Below are positions 11,331 through 24,600 of a DNA stretch of 64,000 nt, in pieces. Each line of letters begins with the position of its first letter. The stretch's first letter is position 1. The notes below the pieces were generated by a model, which saw only the letters and a program-made list of their open reading frames with translations, ran no database searches and was not told where the DNA came from. The DNA comes from Imbricaverruca yamaguchii (Eukaryota; Arthropoda; Thecostraca; Neoverrucidae): the NCBI GenBank assembly GCA_034440575.1, contig JAOTOL010001565.1, positions 372,001 through 436,000 on the forward strand, given 5' to 3'. A program made the position numbers and the translations under genes.

Positions 11331-12459
11331 TTTGCAATTTTTCTAAGAAAAAATTGTTTTGGGAATTTTTAATTTAACAATGACACAATATTCGATACAG
11401 ACAATATTATTCTGCATCTTTTTCTTTATTTTCAACCTTACTTTTTATGTTGCATTACCTATTCAACTGCGAGCCACTGCTTGGGTGTTATTTTTCCTCC
11501 CAATTGAAATGCGTGCATTTGCAGAGGAAAAGAGTGGACACATCATACTCAGAACATTCATGAACATTAATTAAAACATCCAAGAAATCTGAAATTACCA
11601 TAAACTTCAAACTGACCAGCAAATCAACCATTTTTAAGGAAAAAAACTTATTTTGGTTTAGGTTGGTTCCAATCCAAGAAAAAGCCAGAACTGTTATGCC
11701 AATTGTCCCTGATAGCGGCTAGTATCTGGCACTCAATATATTTATTGACTTACCTCTGTCGATCTCAAATCCCGTAGTAAACTCCTTCCCAGTAATTATC
11801 AAGGCCAAACACCAATGAAATCAGCTTCCGTGTACACCGACCTGGAGAGGGCGTGAGACAGACAGGACGCATACTCATGCTTCTACAATAATGACCCTTT
11901 CATCGCTTTGAAACCGTAGGAAGCTAAGCTTTTCTTACGTTGCATGATTTCTTCTACTACAGCTATCGGAGGTTGAAGTATCATTGGAATTGTCTCAGAA
12001 GCGCAAAAGTTGAACATACTATAATTCCACCGATATCACTTCGTTCAGTTTGTTGAATTACGTCACGTGCATACGATTGAGCGTTGGTGTTTGCTCTGCT
12101 GAAGTGGTGAACTAGGTGGTTTGATCTTGAGGAATATACCGAAGATATTGTTGTTAATTGTATTGTGTGCTCATGGGTTGCTAGTATCCAAATCCAAATT
12201 GCATAAAATGGGGTAGATTTCAAGAAGAAGCTGTTCGAAAGCTGTGGGTGGGTGAAGTGGATGATCTACTTTGCAAAGGTGCGTCCGACCTATGTGTCTA
12301 CCTAGGTAGGTACCTACCCAGCTACCTCTGCAATAATACTTATCCAATACCAAGATACTGCTGACACATGATGATTAGGCATCTTGGTTTTATTTGGTTG
12401 TGTGTTATTGTCCACATTTACACTGCTTTTATGCTTAAAAGGCCCCAGAATGTTCCTAG

Positions 12460-12560
12460 TTAGGTAAGCAGGTAGGTACCTATTTAGATAGGTAGGTAGG
12501 TACCTTATGTTCTGTCAAAGTAGGTAGGTACCTACCTACATACCTACCTGCCTACCTTGA
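12460..12560. repeat. TAGG/CCTA palindromic tract
   Basis: Repeated TAGGTAGGTACC and its complement, so the tract folds back on itself with GGTACC centres. Confidence 0.7.
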
Positions 12561-13197
12561 CCTATTTTCTTTTGATCAAGTTGAAGTAGGTTTTTCACCT
12601 CCCTGGAAACTTAGTTACCTGAATAAGCTTGTAAAAACTTTTATGACACTTTTATGGACATTTATGAAAGTCTGAGATTTCTATGACACACATCAATATT
12701 GATTTGTGGGAAGCCTATCAATATTTATTCTGGCAGAACCTTGGCCAGTCAAAATTGTTCCACTGTTACTAGGTAATGGTGGGTTGCATACCTAAAACCT
12801 TATGGATGCCATGTTGATGTTGATGTGTAAAACCTGGAGATGTTAGAATGTATAAACACTATGGCCAAGATTGTGTGCCAAGCTTGCTGTATGAATTTGG
12901 TCTCCATTGATGTTTTGCCAAATATTGATACCATGAGACATATTTTTGGGTATTGTAGGTATACCTTGATATTCTGTTTGTAAATACACATCTGAGTTCT
13001 ATGGAACAGGATTATTTATGATTTGTGAATTGGCAAGCAACTTTTGCTAGCAAATCACATCACAATAACTCAACTGTAGTAAAATTAGCCACATTTAATT
13101 GCATACCAGTTGCTTTGGCTTCCATTATAGTCAGTAGGATTTCCTTAAGCCAAAGCTTTGTTGATCTGCTTATGCTGCATTGCTTCAATGCTTAGTT

Positions 13198-13251
13198 AGT
13201 TAGTTATTTGGGTATTAGGGTGCATCAACTGCAGTGGTTATACAGTGCCCA
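13198..13251 (-). mobile_element. ultrashort hairpin-tail retroposon, copy with perfect TSD
   Basis: A 54-nt body is bracketed by a perfect 14-bp direct duplication TTCAATGCTTAGTT (13184-13197 and 13252-13265). In sense orientation (minus strand) the body starts TGGGCACTG, continues through complementary AACC and GGTT segments to GCACCC, then ends in a CAAATAACTAACT tail. The duplication defines both ends, so the element appears complete at about 54 nt. Its A residues at two CpG positions fit decay of a GGGCGC/GCGCCC stem. Confidence 0.8.
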
Positions 13252-14094
13252 TTCAATGCTTAGTTCTTCATGAAATAGAGTAGAACATACCACTTTCTGA
13301 GCACTCAATTGATATCCTAGAAGTTTTTATATCTGCTCCTGGATGCATGCTTATGAAGTCTTTATGCCTCCTTTCTAACAGTATCTCATTTATAAGTATC
13401 ATGTCTGTACTCTTGATAAAGAATGGTGGTAAATGAACCTTTTGCAATGCAATTTCAGGTAAATGGATTACCTATGATGTGATATGGAATACCATGCCAG
13501 TTTATAGCATAGGTATTATTATCTCTATCCCAAACATAGTTCTTTCAAAGTTATGAATCTGAAAACCAATGATGAAGGTACAGTCATGAGTACACCTGAG
13601 TGAAAGGCATCAAGTGCATTTTAAATGACACTATTTGCATTGCAAATGTTGACATCCTACTATCCTCATTTCAGCATCTCACACCTAGTGAAAAACCATA
13701 ATTTTAGCACTGCCTTGCTTTCTTACTCAAGGTAGATGTTGAGTGCAGCATGCCATTTCAATGTGTATATAAATGGAGCATATGTGATGTGTAATATAAA
13801 CACTTCTATATCATAAGAAATGTAACATTTGCACACCTAATGCAGCATGCTATTTGCCTTCTTGCTCTGTGTTTTTACATGTGTTCAGATCCAAATTATC
13901 TTGCAGGAATAATTGCAGTGAAATGAAATGATGCTGGAGCATGCATTCTTGACATGGTGAGATGTCATTATAGGGGCCTTGTGTGGGTTTGTACAAGACT
14001 AGACAAGACATGAATTTGAAGATGTATTACATATTGCCCCATATCAATGTTATTCGGCACATTTTCTTACTGACCATGTTTTGTCCTCTTTCAG

Positions 14095-14146
14095 GAACTG
14101 TAAGACAGCCATCCTGTGTACTCAGCTGTTTCATCAGCTGAAGATG
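14095..14146 (+). CDS. USP46: USP12/46 exon with probable start codon
   Basis: The acceptor TGTCCTCTTTCAG ends at 14094, and ATG (14144-14146) is followed directly by donor GTAAAT. Splicing to 15332 gives a protein beginning M-G-A-N-A-S-Q, which matches the start of insect homologues. The frame is open through the whole 52-nt exon, so a longer amino terminus from an unseen upstream exon is possible. I chose this ATG because of the match to relatives. Confidence 0.7.
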
Positions 14147-17100
14147 GTAAATATTTTGAATTTGTCTCAGAGACAGTATGTTGTGTATCAGAATGTATCT
14201 TTCAGATATACAGTTATCATTTTGAATGTGATTCTATGGTTTCCCTTTATGGATCTGAGTAAGTATATAGAAGCCCCTAGCCCATGTTAGGCCAAAGGTA
14301 TGTTCTTGATATGATTTGTATGTTAGGTATGCCTTCTGATATGATTTGTATTAAATTGGGATTCATTTCTTTTGAAAATGACATAATTTCAAAATATATG
14401 CAATTCAAGTTGAGGTATTTATATCTCAGTGAAGTAGTTATTTTACCAAGGAAGGAATGTAAAATTAATTTACTAACATTCAGAAGCATCAGAAAACATT
14501 TTTTGACAATGCAAGTACATGACACTCTTCTCTCCAACAAAAAAGGAAAAGTGTGGGAGAAGGTGAATTTGTGTGGAGTAATATGATGAAGAATAATGCA
14601 AAATTGCAAAATAGCCTAACATAATCTACTGATTGGTCACTTAAAACCTATGTATATTTGATCTCATATGACCAATGGATAATTGATCACCTAAAGCCCA
14701 CAAATGTTGCATCTCTTAGAACTTACAAAAGGTGGAAGACCTAAAGCCTACAGATGTGGGTCATCTAAGATCCATGAATGTTGCATTATTTAAAGCTTAC
14801 TGATGTTGGTTTGTCTAAAGCCTACTGATGTGATTTGATATATATGTATTGCCTACCTAAGTTATTATGTTGCCTCTTTCCAACTTTTGTAGGGCCTTTT
14901 GCTAATATAATGTTTAATATATCATTTTGAGCCTTAACATGGAAAATGATAGTGTAACTTGTAATTTCATTGACAAATTATGGCACATGACAATCATCAT
15001 GTCATCTACTGGACATAATGTTTTCAACCATGATTTAGTGTAATCAACCCATCAACCCCACCAATAAACTATGACAGTGCAAGAAGCTTAGGATAATGCA
15101 TGACAGCATGATTCATCAGTGCTCTAAAAATATGCCAAAGTAGTGTTAAGACTACCATGACATGTTTGTTGTTCTATGGCTGTCTTTGCATGTCATGTGT
15201 TGAAAGTAATCTCAAGCATCGAGTGTTGGGTGATGAATTACATCATTCAAAACTCAAGGCTGTTTATCACTTCCAAATTGCTTGGGTCAAGCTGTTTGTG
15301 TGAAGTATGTGACATTCTTCTATGTCTACAGGGAGCAAACGCTTCCCAGCTGGAGAAGGAGATCGGGTCAGACCAGTTCCCTATCAACGAGCACTACTTT
15401 GGCCTGGTGAACGTGAGTATTGCTTTGAGGTGTGGTGCCTGGCTGTGCCATATTTTGAATGTGTTCAGGTAGGACAGGCTGATGGATAGCATGGTTTGGA
15501 CAGTGCACATGATGACAGACAAAGGAAATATTGCTTAAGATATGTAAATATTCCATGCAAGGTGTAAAGTGGGATACAGTTCTTAAGAGCTTGCAGTAAA
15601 GTATCTATGGATGAAAAATGAAGTGCCATGCAAGTATAATGTGCATGCATTTTATCTCTTTTATTTTACATCCTATCTTTTTAAAAGCCTACTGGATACC
15701 GGTGTTTGACATGATGGCTAAGCATAATGGTGTGAATTGATCTGGACCCAGGTTTTTAACTTGAAAAGATTTCCATACATGCCTACTTTCCTACAGCCTT
15801 CCTACATACATGTTTGGATAAGCAGATTATTCGTGAATTTTGGCATCCAAAACATTATGCTCTACAGAAACTTGTCCTCTCATTTCTTCCCATTTGGATG
15901 TCAAACGCTCCTGTTTGGCAATGGACTGCTCTGTGATAAGTCCTAAAAAAATAACTGGAAATTACCAGTTGAGATTCTGATATCATGGGTTTTAAGAAAA
16001 ATATTCTCCATATTTGGTCAATACAAAAATATCATCCTCATCCAGGATTACAAAGTAGATATCCAACCCTGCTTCTATATCACCCTGCCTCCATAGTTTG
16101 TTTTATTTCAACATTATTTGCTTAGCACAACATGCAATATGCAGCAGTTATTGTGTGAATGCAGGAGCAGACATGGATGTTTTTTCTTTGTTTTTGAAGT
16201 ATTCAGCATTGGCAAGTGCCAACCGCTGGAGTTGGAGCCATTTCAACCTTAAATCTTGCATGTGATTCAGCTTTTAGTGGCACAGCAGCAATGATGCACC
16301 AATGGACAATTTTGCACTCTTGCATCAGCATGTCTTTGGGCGTCTGCTAACCCCGGTCTCTGGGGTTGTTTGGATAAATTAATTAACTGAATCCAGGTGG
16401 CACAAGACATAGACAATGCTAAATATCCAGTGAATAAATTTGGTGATTCTCATCTATGGCCACTCCATGTACATTAAATGTGCCATGCATTCTCAAGTGT
16501 GTGGTTTGTGCATGTAGGGAATGTATGTCTTCCATTTCTTTCTATACATAATAGCACAATTGAAACTCGAACTGCTTCCAGTTTGGCAACACATGCTACA
16601 GCAACTCGGTGTTGCAAGCTCTCTACTTCTGCCGGCCGTTTCGGGAGAAGGTGCTCGAGTACAAGGCGCGCAACAAACGCACCAAAGAGACCCTGCTGAC
16701 GTGCCTTGCAGACCTCTTCTATAACATCGCCACCCAGAAGAAGAAGGTAGGCGTGTGAAGTTTGTGCGGTTTCAACGAGAGTGATGCTTTAACCTAGTTT
16801 GTATTAATTCCATCTCTCATAGAATGTAATCAAACCGCTGTATGCACTGCGCCCATATTCGGCAGAAAGTTATTCCGATGTAGCACATTGTTTCATGTTG
16901 GTAGTGATGGGTTCATTACTTTCCATCGATCAGTTGTTAAGCCAGTAGGTAATAGTTCGTAAATATATAACAAGACACAGACACCAGCTTACACACACAT
17001 GTACAAACTTATCTCTTCTATGAAATATCAGCTTTCCACACAATGTATTAGTGGCTGTTGCGCTTTCTGAGGTTAATTCGTAGCTGTTGTGGTGTACGTG

Positions 17101-18534
17101 TAATTATCTGCAGAGGTGACGTGTTCTAAACCACTATAATCGATGCAGCTCGTTGGTTTTGCCGATAGCCAGTCGCTATCACTAGCAAGTCTGAAGGCTA
17201 AATACAGTTTCAATTAGCAGTCAAGAATCAATAAAACCGAGCTGCATGGCCAACGCAGTCCATGCGTCACGAAGCCCAAATCAATCGAACGGCCAGGCCG
17301 ACCGTCCCTATTCTGATGCTTTATGGCAGGCTTATAACCTTTTAACCACATACTATAGAATTGCACAGTAGGAATGTAAATGGAGCTCTGAAGGTTGGTG
17401 CACTTTAGTTTACGAGGCTCCGTGTCTTATTCTTGCCCCCACATTAGTGATAAACGTACAGTAAACGCAGCGATGGATATGAACATAGCACTTCGTGTTG
17501 TAATCCCGGTTCCTATGTGGTGGTATGCAACATGCTGAGATGGGACTTACTGGAACTGTTTCAAGCATCTATTGTGCAATATTAGGTAGTCTTTACTTTA
17601 ACTGTGGTTGCTGCATTATGTGGGAAGTGTACAAGGCGAACTAAACATACCGGTAACCATTGCAGAGCCCTACAAAATTGTAAGAGGTGCAATTGACTAT
17701 TCCGCGCTCGCGATCTGTTCAACGACCTCTCCTGTTTATTGCATATTCATCACCTTACACTGTATGTGTCATGGGTGTGCTGGATCACTGCATCTATACT
17801 ATAAAACATGCCACTTCCCACCACTTCTGTTTTTTTTTATTTTGTTTCTGAATGTTCCTGATGACAGAAATCGAAGTATGCACAGAAGCTAGTCATTGGT
17901 TTATGAATTCCTTTGATTGAATGTACATTGGCACTATGACAAACACTGACCTCTACACATCGCATGCTTCATGTTTGAGCTGTAAACAAAGCTTAAAATA
18001 CCGATTGTGGCGGATTTTCGCAGATGTACCGTTACTACGTCCCCGTTTTATGACGTATGCCATATTTCATGAACTTGGAGTACTGAGTAGGCATGGTACA
18101 TCGCCGTCTTCAAACTGTAGACGTGTATCGAACGGGGCGTTTCACATTTAAGCCCAAGTAAACACGATTACAATCATTTGTGGTGAGTTATCATTTGTGT
18201 GTGGAATACAAATATTGTATGTTGGGCCGTATTGTTCATGGTTCAGAGTATTGTAAAGATAGGTGTTATATTAACGAGCGACGACTTCCCTGCTCCGTTT
18301 CTTTAGTAATGATTTCCGGGAAATATCGTTACTTGTATGATGATTGCAAATCCACGCATGCGATGCATTATCGTTCGACATTTCTGCTACTATTATTTTA
18401 TCACGTGAGGACACACCATGTTATATCTTTGTTAGGGCACTGATTCCCAGTGCTTATGAGCGTGTGATGCATCCTAATACAAATATATGTTGTTCGGCCA
18501 TGCATACATGCAGCATCAGGGCATGCACTGACCT

Positions 18535-18610
<76 letters not shown>

Positions 18611-21600
18611 AGGTATCAGCAGACGCCCGGTGTATGGCAATGACGCAGCAGCAATGCCAGCCATATGCTGACGTGCTCAACGTGCCAACGTTTGTTGTTT
18701 ATTGGGTTGTTCTCGACGTACTTTATGCACGACCACGGCTAATGGCGCCGCGGAATTGGGAAATGTCCCGAGTGGTGTGAGTGTCTAATCCGAGACCTTT
18801 GGTACCCAGAGCTTAACACCTTTACCACTCGGCCATCCCCGACCCACCATACCAACGTGGCCAATTGACGCAGCCGTACTTCTACTGTGGTGTCGAATTG
18901 TGTGTCGCAAGCGCTGGACGTTTGTGAACATTAGTATGGTGTGTCGAACACATTGGCACTGTTAAAACAGTTTGAATGATATTGAACAGAGTTAGAGCGA
19001 GGCGCAATATGACCAGATCGTCGAAGCACCCGAAAGCTCAAATAACTAACGAGGAAGAGCGAGTTCTTCAAAGGTCGGTAGTTTTGTTATCGACATGACT
19101 ACTGGTTTGGCCGTGAGCCATAGTGGGGTCTCATCCTCTAGTCTGACACGTTCCACGGTCACGTTGTGTACACTGACAAATCACACTGTCGCGTCCTGTA
19201 CAGTATGTCACGTCAGACTATCATGTTCTGCACACTGACATGTCCTGCTGTCACGTCCTACTGTTACGTTTTGCACGCTGTCATGTCCTGCTGTTACGTC
19301 CTACTGTTACGTTCTGCACACTGTCATGTCCTGCTGTCAAGTCCTACTGTTACGTTCTGCACACTGCCATGTCCTGCTGTACGTCCTGCTGCCACGCCTA
19401 CTGTTACGTTCTGACACTGTCATGTCCTGCTGACACGTCCTACTGTTACGTTCTGCACACTGTCATGTCCTGCTGCACGTCCTACTGTTACGTTCTGACA
19501 CTGTCATGTCCTGCTGACGTCCTGCTGCCACGTCCTACTGTTACTTCTGCACACTGTCTGTCCTGCTGACACGTCCTACTGTTACGTTCTGCACACTGTC
19601 ATGTCCTGCTGTCATGTCCTGCCTACACGTCCTACTGTTACATTCTGCACACTGTCATGTCCTGCTGACACGTCCTGCTGTCACGTCCTACTGTTACGTT
19701 TTGCACGCTGTCATGTCCTGCTGTTACGTCCTACTGTTACGTTCTGCACACTGTCATGTCCTGCTGTCAAGTCCTACTGTTACGTTCTGCACACTGCCAT
19801 GTCCTGCTGTCACGTCCTGCTGCCACGTCCTACTGTTACGTTCTGCACACTGTCATGTCCTGCTGACACGTCCTACTGTTACGTTCTGCACACTGTCATG
19901 TCCTGCTGACACGTCCTACTGTTACGTTCTGCACACTGTCATGTCCTGCTGACACGTCCTACTGTTACGTTCTGCACACTGTCATGTCCTGCTGACACGT
20001 CCTACTGTTACGTTCTGCACACTGTCATGTCCTGCTGTCATGTCCTGCCTACACGTCCTACTGTTACATTCTGCACACTGTCATGTCCTGCTGACACGTC
20101 CTGCTGTCACGTCCTGCTGCCACGTCCTACTGTTACGTTCTGCACACTGTCATGTCCTGCTGTCATGTCCTGCCTACACGTCCTACTGTTACATTCTGCA
20201 CACTGCCATGTCCTGCTGCCACGTCCTACTGTTACGTTCTGCACACTGTCATGTCCTGCTGTCATGTCCTGCCTACACGTCGTAATGTTACGTTCTGCAC
20301 ACTGCCATGTCCTGCTGACACGTCCTACTGTTACGTTATGCACACTGTCATGTCCTGCTGACACGTCCTACTGTCACTTCCTGCACACTGTCATGTCCTG
20401 CTGACGCGTCCTACTGTCACTTGCTACACTGTCATGACCCGCTGATGCGTCTCATTGTCACGTTATATACATTGACCTCGACATGTCTCACTATCGCGTC
20501 GCGTCCTGTACACTGTCACGTCCCACTATCACGTCCTGTGGAACGTCGCACTCCACTGGCATGTCCCACTGACACCATGTGCAGTGTCACCATGTAACTG
20601 TCCCACTGTCACGTCCATTATGGTTGGGAGGGTTATAAGGAACAATACTACAACTACACTACACTAACAAGAACAACACAATATTACAACTGCAATACTA
20701 CAATGCCGCCGAGCCGATCAATATCATTGCCCACTTGACGCACGAGCATGAGTTGATCCTTCCGCTCCCAAAGATCGGTCGAACTTTTTTATGAAAAACG
20801 AGCGACTGAGATGGTTTGTAGCAGAGCTGAGCAACAACATTGGACATGTTGTGTTGGTTTCCAGGTCGGTACGATAGCGCCCAAGAAGTTTATCGCTCGC
20901 CTGCGAAAAGAGAAAGAAGAGTTCGACAACTACATGCAGCAAGATGCGCACGAGTTTCTCAACTTCCTCATCAATAATATCAACGAAATCATACTTGGTA
21001 GGTCGGTGACCATGCGCATGCCCGAGCGTGAGGAACAGATATTAACGTGGCGGGTCAGCGCCGTGGGCTGTTCATCAAAATAGAGACAGGTATCTCTGTG
21101 TGATTCCATTCTGCTTCGCTCTTACTTCCGTGACAGTAATGAGATGTTGACGCAGGTCGATATGGTAACTGATGATATGTTAGCTCTCGTGTGGAGGAAT
21201 AGTGAGCGTGCAGCGTCTTTATTAGTCTGTCTGTCGGTTGTCGGCAAGTATTTGTTCTGGTACAGGAGTAGACGTGTATTTACTGTGATGAATTCAAGCA
21301 TGGTGATTGCTAAAAATTGATGAATTGCTGTAAAATTAGTAGAAAATGTACTTGTGCATTGCTACGTGAACTTAATGTTGACTGATCAGCGCCATTATCA
21401 CTTTCATGAGACAGCACTGTGTTATTGTTACATTTTGAGTTCATACAATGTTCCTATCTCCGACACGGATGTTTCCATGATATATTTTCTTGATTGGCGA
21501 ATGTGAAATTGTATCCAAGGAATGATTCAATGGGTACATTTGGTGAATGATGCTAACATTTTAGAAGGGTAGCTCAGTGGGTCAGTACGGATTATAGCAC

Positions 21601-24600
21601 GTAATTGGTCGGTGCGGTGTCCAGGTGTAAGATCGTTCTGCATGTATTCTTCTTTCGTTCTGATGTGAAGAAACCGTAAATTTTGATTCAGAAGACCGGA
21701 AATCATTCCTTGCAACGAAATTGACGAGCGATTTTTTAGTCTGCTACGAGATGTTTAAAATGCCTCTCGCGCCAGTCGTGCCACTCATAAAGTTGGGTGA
21801 CGGACAGATTCGTTTATCGGCTTTTAGAAGTATAACTTTGGTTGATTGCGGCTGTTCTCAGCTGAACGATTTGCGGGATGTGATTTCACCTGGTCTGAAA
21901 GGCACCTGGTATCTTTTCGGTAGATGTGTGTACATTACAGGCGCATCAATCAATGACAGCACATTCCTGCAGCAAAGCATGTTGGAAATGTGTTTTAGGA
22001 TGACATACTGCTAATGTTCAACGTCCTGTGATCAGGAATTCTGGTCATAATGAGATGTTCATGTGGGTTCAGATGCATAGGTGCAGGTTCCAATGCTGTG
22101 CTTCTGCTTTCACTCGATTCCCTCGCCTCCCCCGATCCGCTACAGGAAACTTGGGGTGGAGAGGCTGTGGCGACGGGATTTTTTCCTTGAGGATGGATAA
22201 CCCTAGAAATAGAATGAACATAGGCTGTATCAGATGTGGCGATATGCCACGCATTCGTCGATGTACTGTGGTGTGTATGATCGGTGTGACGGTGCAGTAT
22301 TTGGGCGGCGTTGGTATACCACGGTTTTGTCGCTGTATTGTGGTGTGTATGGTCGGTGTGACGGTGCAGTATATGGTCGGTGTGACGGTGCAGTATTTGG
22401 GTGGTGTGACGGTGCAGTATTTGGGCGGTGTGACGGTGCAGTATTTGGGCGGCTTTGGTGTCACGCATTCGTCGGTGTACTGTGGTGTGTATGGTCGTCA
22501 TGACGGTGCAGTATTGGCCATTGGGGCGGCTCTGGTCGCGTGCTCACAGGGCCGTGTCGTTCCTCTGAGACGCAGCCTATCCACAGCCGAACGAGCCACC
22601 TCCGTCACGAACGGCAAGGGCCGCACCAGCGACAGCGAGGGCAGCTCTTCCCTGCAGCAGGAACCCACCTGGGTACACGAGATCTTCCAGGGCATCCTCA
22701 CCTCGGAGACGCGCTGTCTCAACTGCGAAACGGTACGGTCTGTGCACGCGCTGTGGGTGTTGCCAGGCGTGTGTAGTCTCGCGCACAAATGATTCACATG
22801 TTGCCTGTGTCCTGCAATGGGTCGCGGTTGAAGAAATAGGCGCGGGTGCTCGACCGAAGTCGATGGATGCTAAGTAGGCTCAAGGCCGACTCTGGTGTTC
22901 GAAGTCTTAGGGTGTGGCAAAGCGGGGCGTGAGACCGCCGTGGTAGACGGGCGGTTCGATTCCCACGCAGCGCCCATTATTGTCCCGTTAAGCACTGCTG
23001 GCAGCCGGTCGGGCAGGGTCTCGGATGACTGGGCTGTGATGGGGCATTGACGACACGTGCAGTAAAAATCAACCGTTGAACTGGAACTCTCTAATCGGGT
23101 GGTGGGCTCGGCGTGGTTGCGGTGAGCTGCATTTTTCGGTGTCCTTTCCTTTCATTAACTAACCAAACACAATGTTTTGATTATTTTCCCAAAAGAAGTC
23201 TATGTACAGCTATCACCCAAAGAAGACTCAGATGTTTTAAGCATACTGAAAGTTGTGGCTATTGAAGAAGTTACGACTGCTAAGGGCGCCCATGCCCGCC
23301 CAGATGAGGCAGCTCTCTCATATTTGTGTATGGTTCTTTGCTTGTGTGGGTGTATGTGTGTGAATGCGTTGTTTTCCCGCTTGTTGGTGTCTGCTGTCGG
23401 TTTTCTGTCTAATGTATGTTATTCATTTTCATTACAATCGCCATTTTTAACCATGGATGTTTAGTTGCGTTTCTCCCACATAATGCATAGCTGCTGTGCA
23501 TTCCCCCGTCTCTCTGCTTTGAGACGAAATAGCAAAGCAGAGAAACAGGTTTCAAGCTACTGCAGATGTCAAGACAAAACATAAAACTGGCTCAGACGCC
23601 CTCCCTCCTCAGTTCCCAGTGGTGGAGGGGGTAGCTGTCTGGTCCGTATGCAGTCATGCTCGACTGACCTGGTATCCGCCTCGGCCGCCAGATCAGCAGC
23701 AAAGACGAGGACTTTTTCGACCTGCAAGTAGACGTGGACCAGAACACCAGCATCAGCCACTGCCTGCTGCGTTTCAGCGAAAGCGAAACTCTCTGCGGCG
23801 ACAACAAGTTCAAGTGCGACGTCTGCTGCTCATACCAAGAAGCCCAGGTAGGGTGTATTGCAGTGATGCATTAGTCGTAGAATATGGTTTAATATATCAC
23901 TTTCTGAGCACTAAATAAGCATACATTCCAAAGAAGTATGGGCATCATACTTGGTCATGTTTACTGTTGAAGTCTCCATGACTCGCTTCTAAGAGTATTT
24001 CGTGTGTAAGTATCATGCAATGCTCACCATTATGGATTGTGATAAACAAGCAACTCGTAGCACAATTCCAGGCACGAAGATTATATATGATGCGGTCTGC
24101 TAAGCATCTGCTGATAGCATGGTATTGCAATAGCTATCGTTAGCATAGGTATCCCTATATTAGGTGTACCACAAATTAAATGAAGCACATGCAATTATGA
24201 GTGCACTGTCAGCTCAACATTGAGTTTGAAGAACAGGAACGACATTTTAAATGGCATGCATCCATGACAAATTTCGACATATTACAGTACTAGTTTGAAT
24301 GTCTCCTAACAAACAAAAAACAAAACAAAAAACATGATTTGAACCCTGATGCAGTGGCACATTTGCCATTGCTGAGATGCATAGCAAGCTTGCCGATTAC
24401 AAAACTCGATCCGGATCTAAAAGTCCGGAGTAGACAAGGGACTTTTTCAAATTGTCGTTGAGTTTCTTCGAAAATTTTCAACTACGCTGTACTTTTTTTT
24501 TCAAAGCCTTGATCATTTTAGTATACTAGCCCTTTTTGAATGGAATATAAATTCCCTTCTGGTTGAGTCTCTCCTGGTAGGGAACGATAAAACTATTTCG

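Larger units (their letters stand above)
11331..14094. other. AT-rich non-coding upstream of the USP gene
   Basis: Holds TAGG-rich tracts at 12295-12325 and 12460-12560 and one hairpin-plus-tail mini element at 13198. I see no exon with family similarity until 14095. Confidence 0.45.

Noticed and set aside
19160..20600. CRISPR-like regular repeat array and several Cys/His-rich open frames
   Set aside because: Units are contiguous 43-bp copies without unique spacers, inside a eukaryotic intron. The frames exist because the unit lacks stops in some registers.
22069..22464. Thr/Pro/Tyr-rich minus-strand frame
   Set aside because: Antisense translation of the 24-bp minisatellite ([12 protein letters not shown] units).
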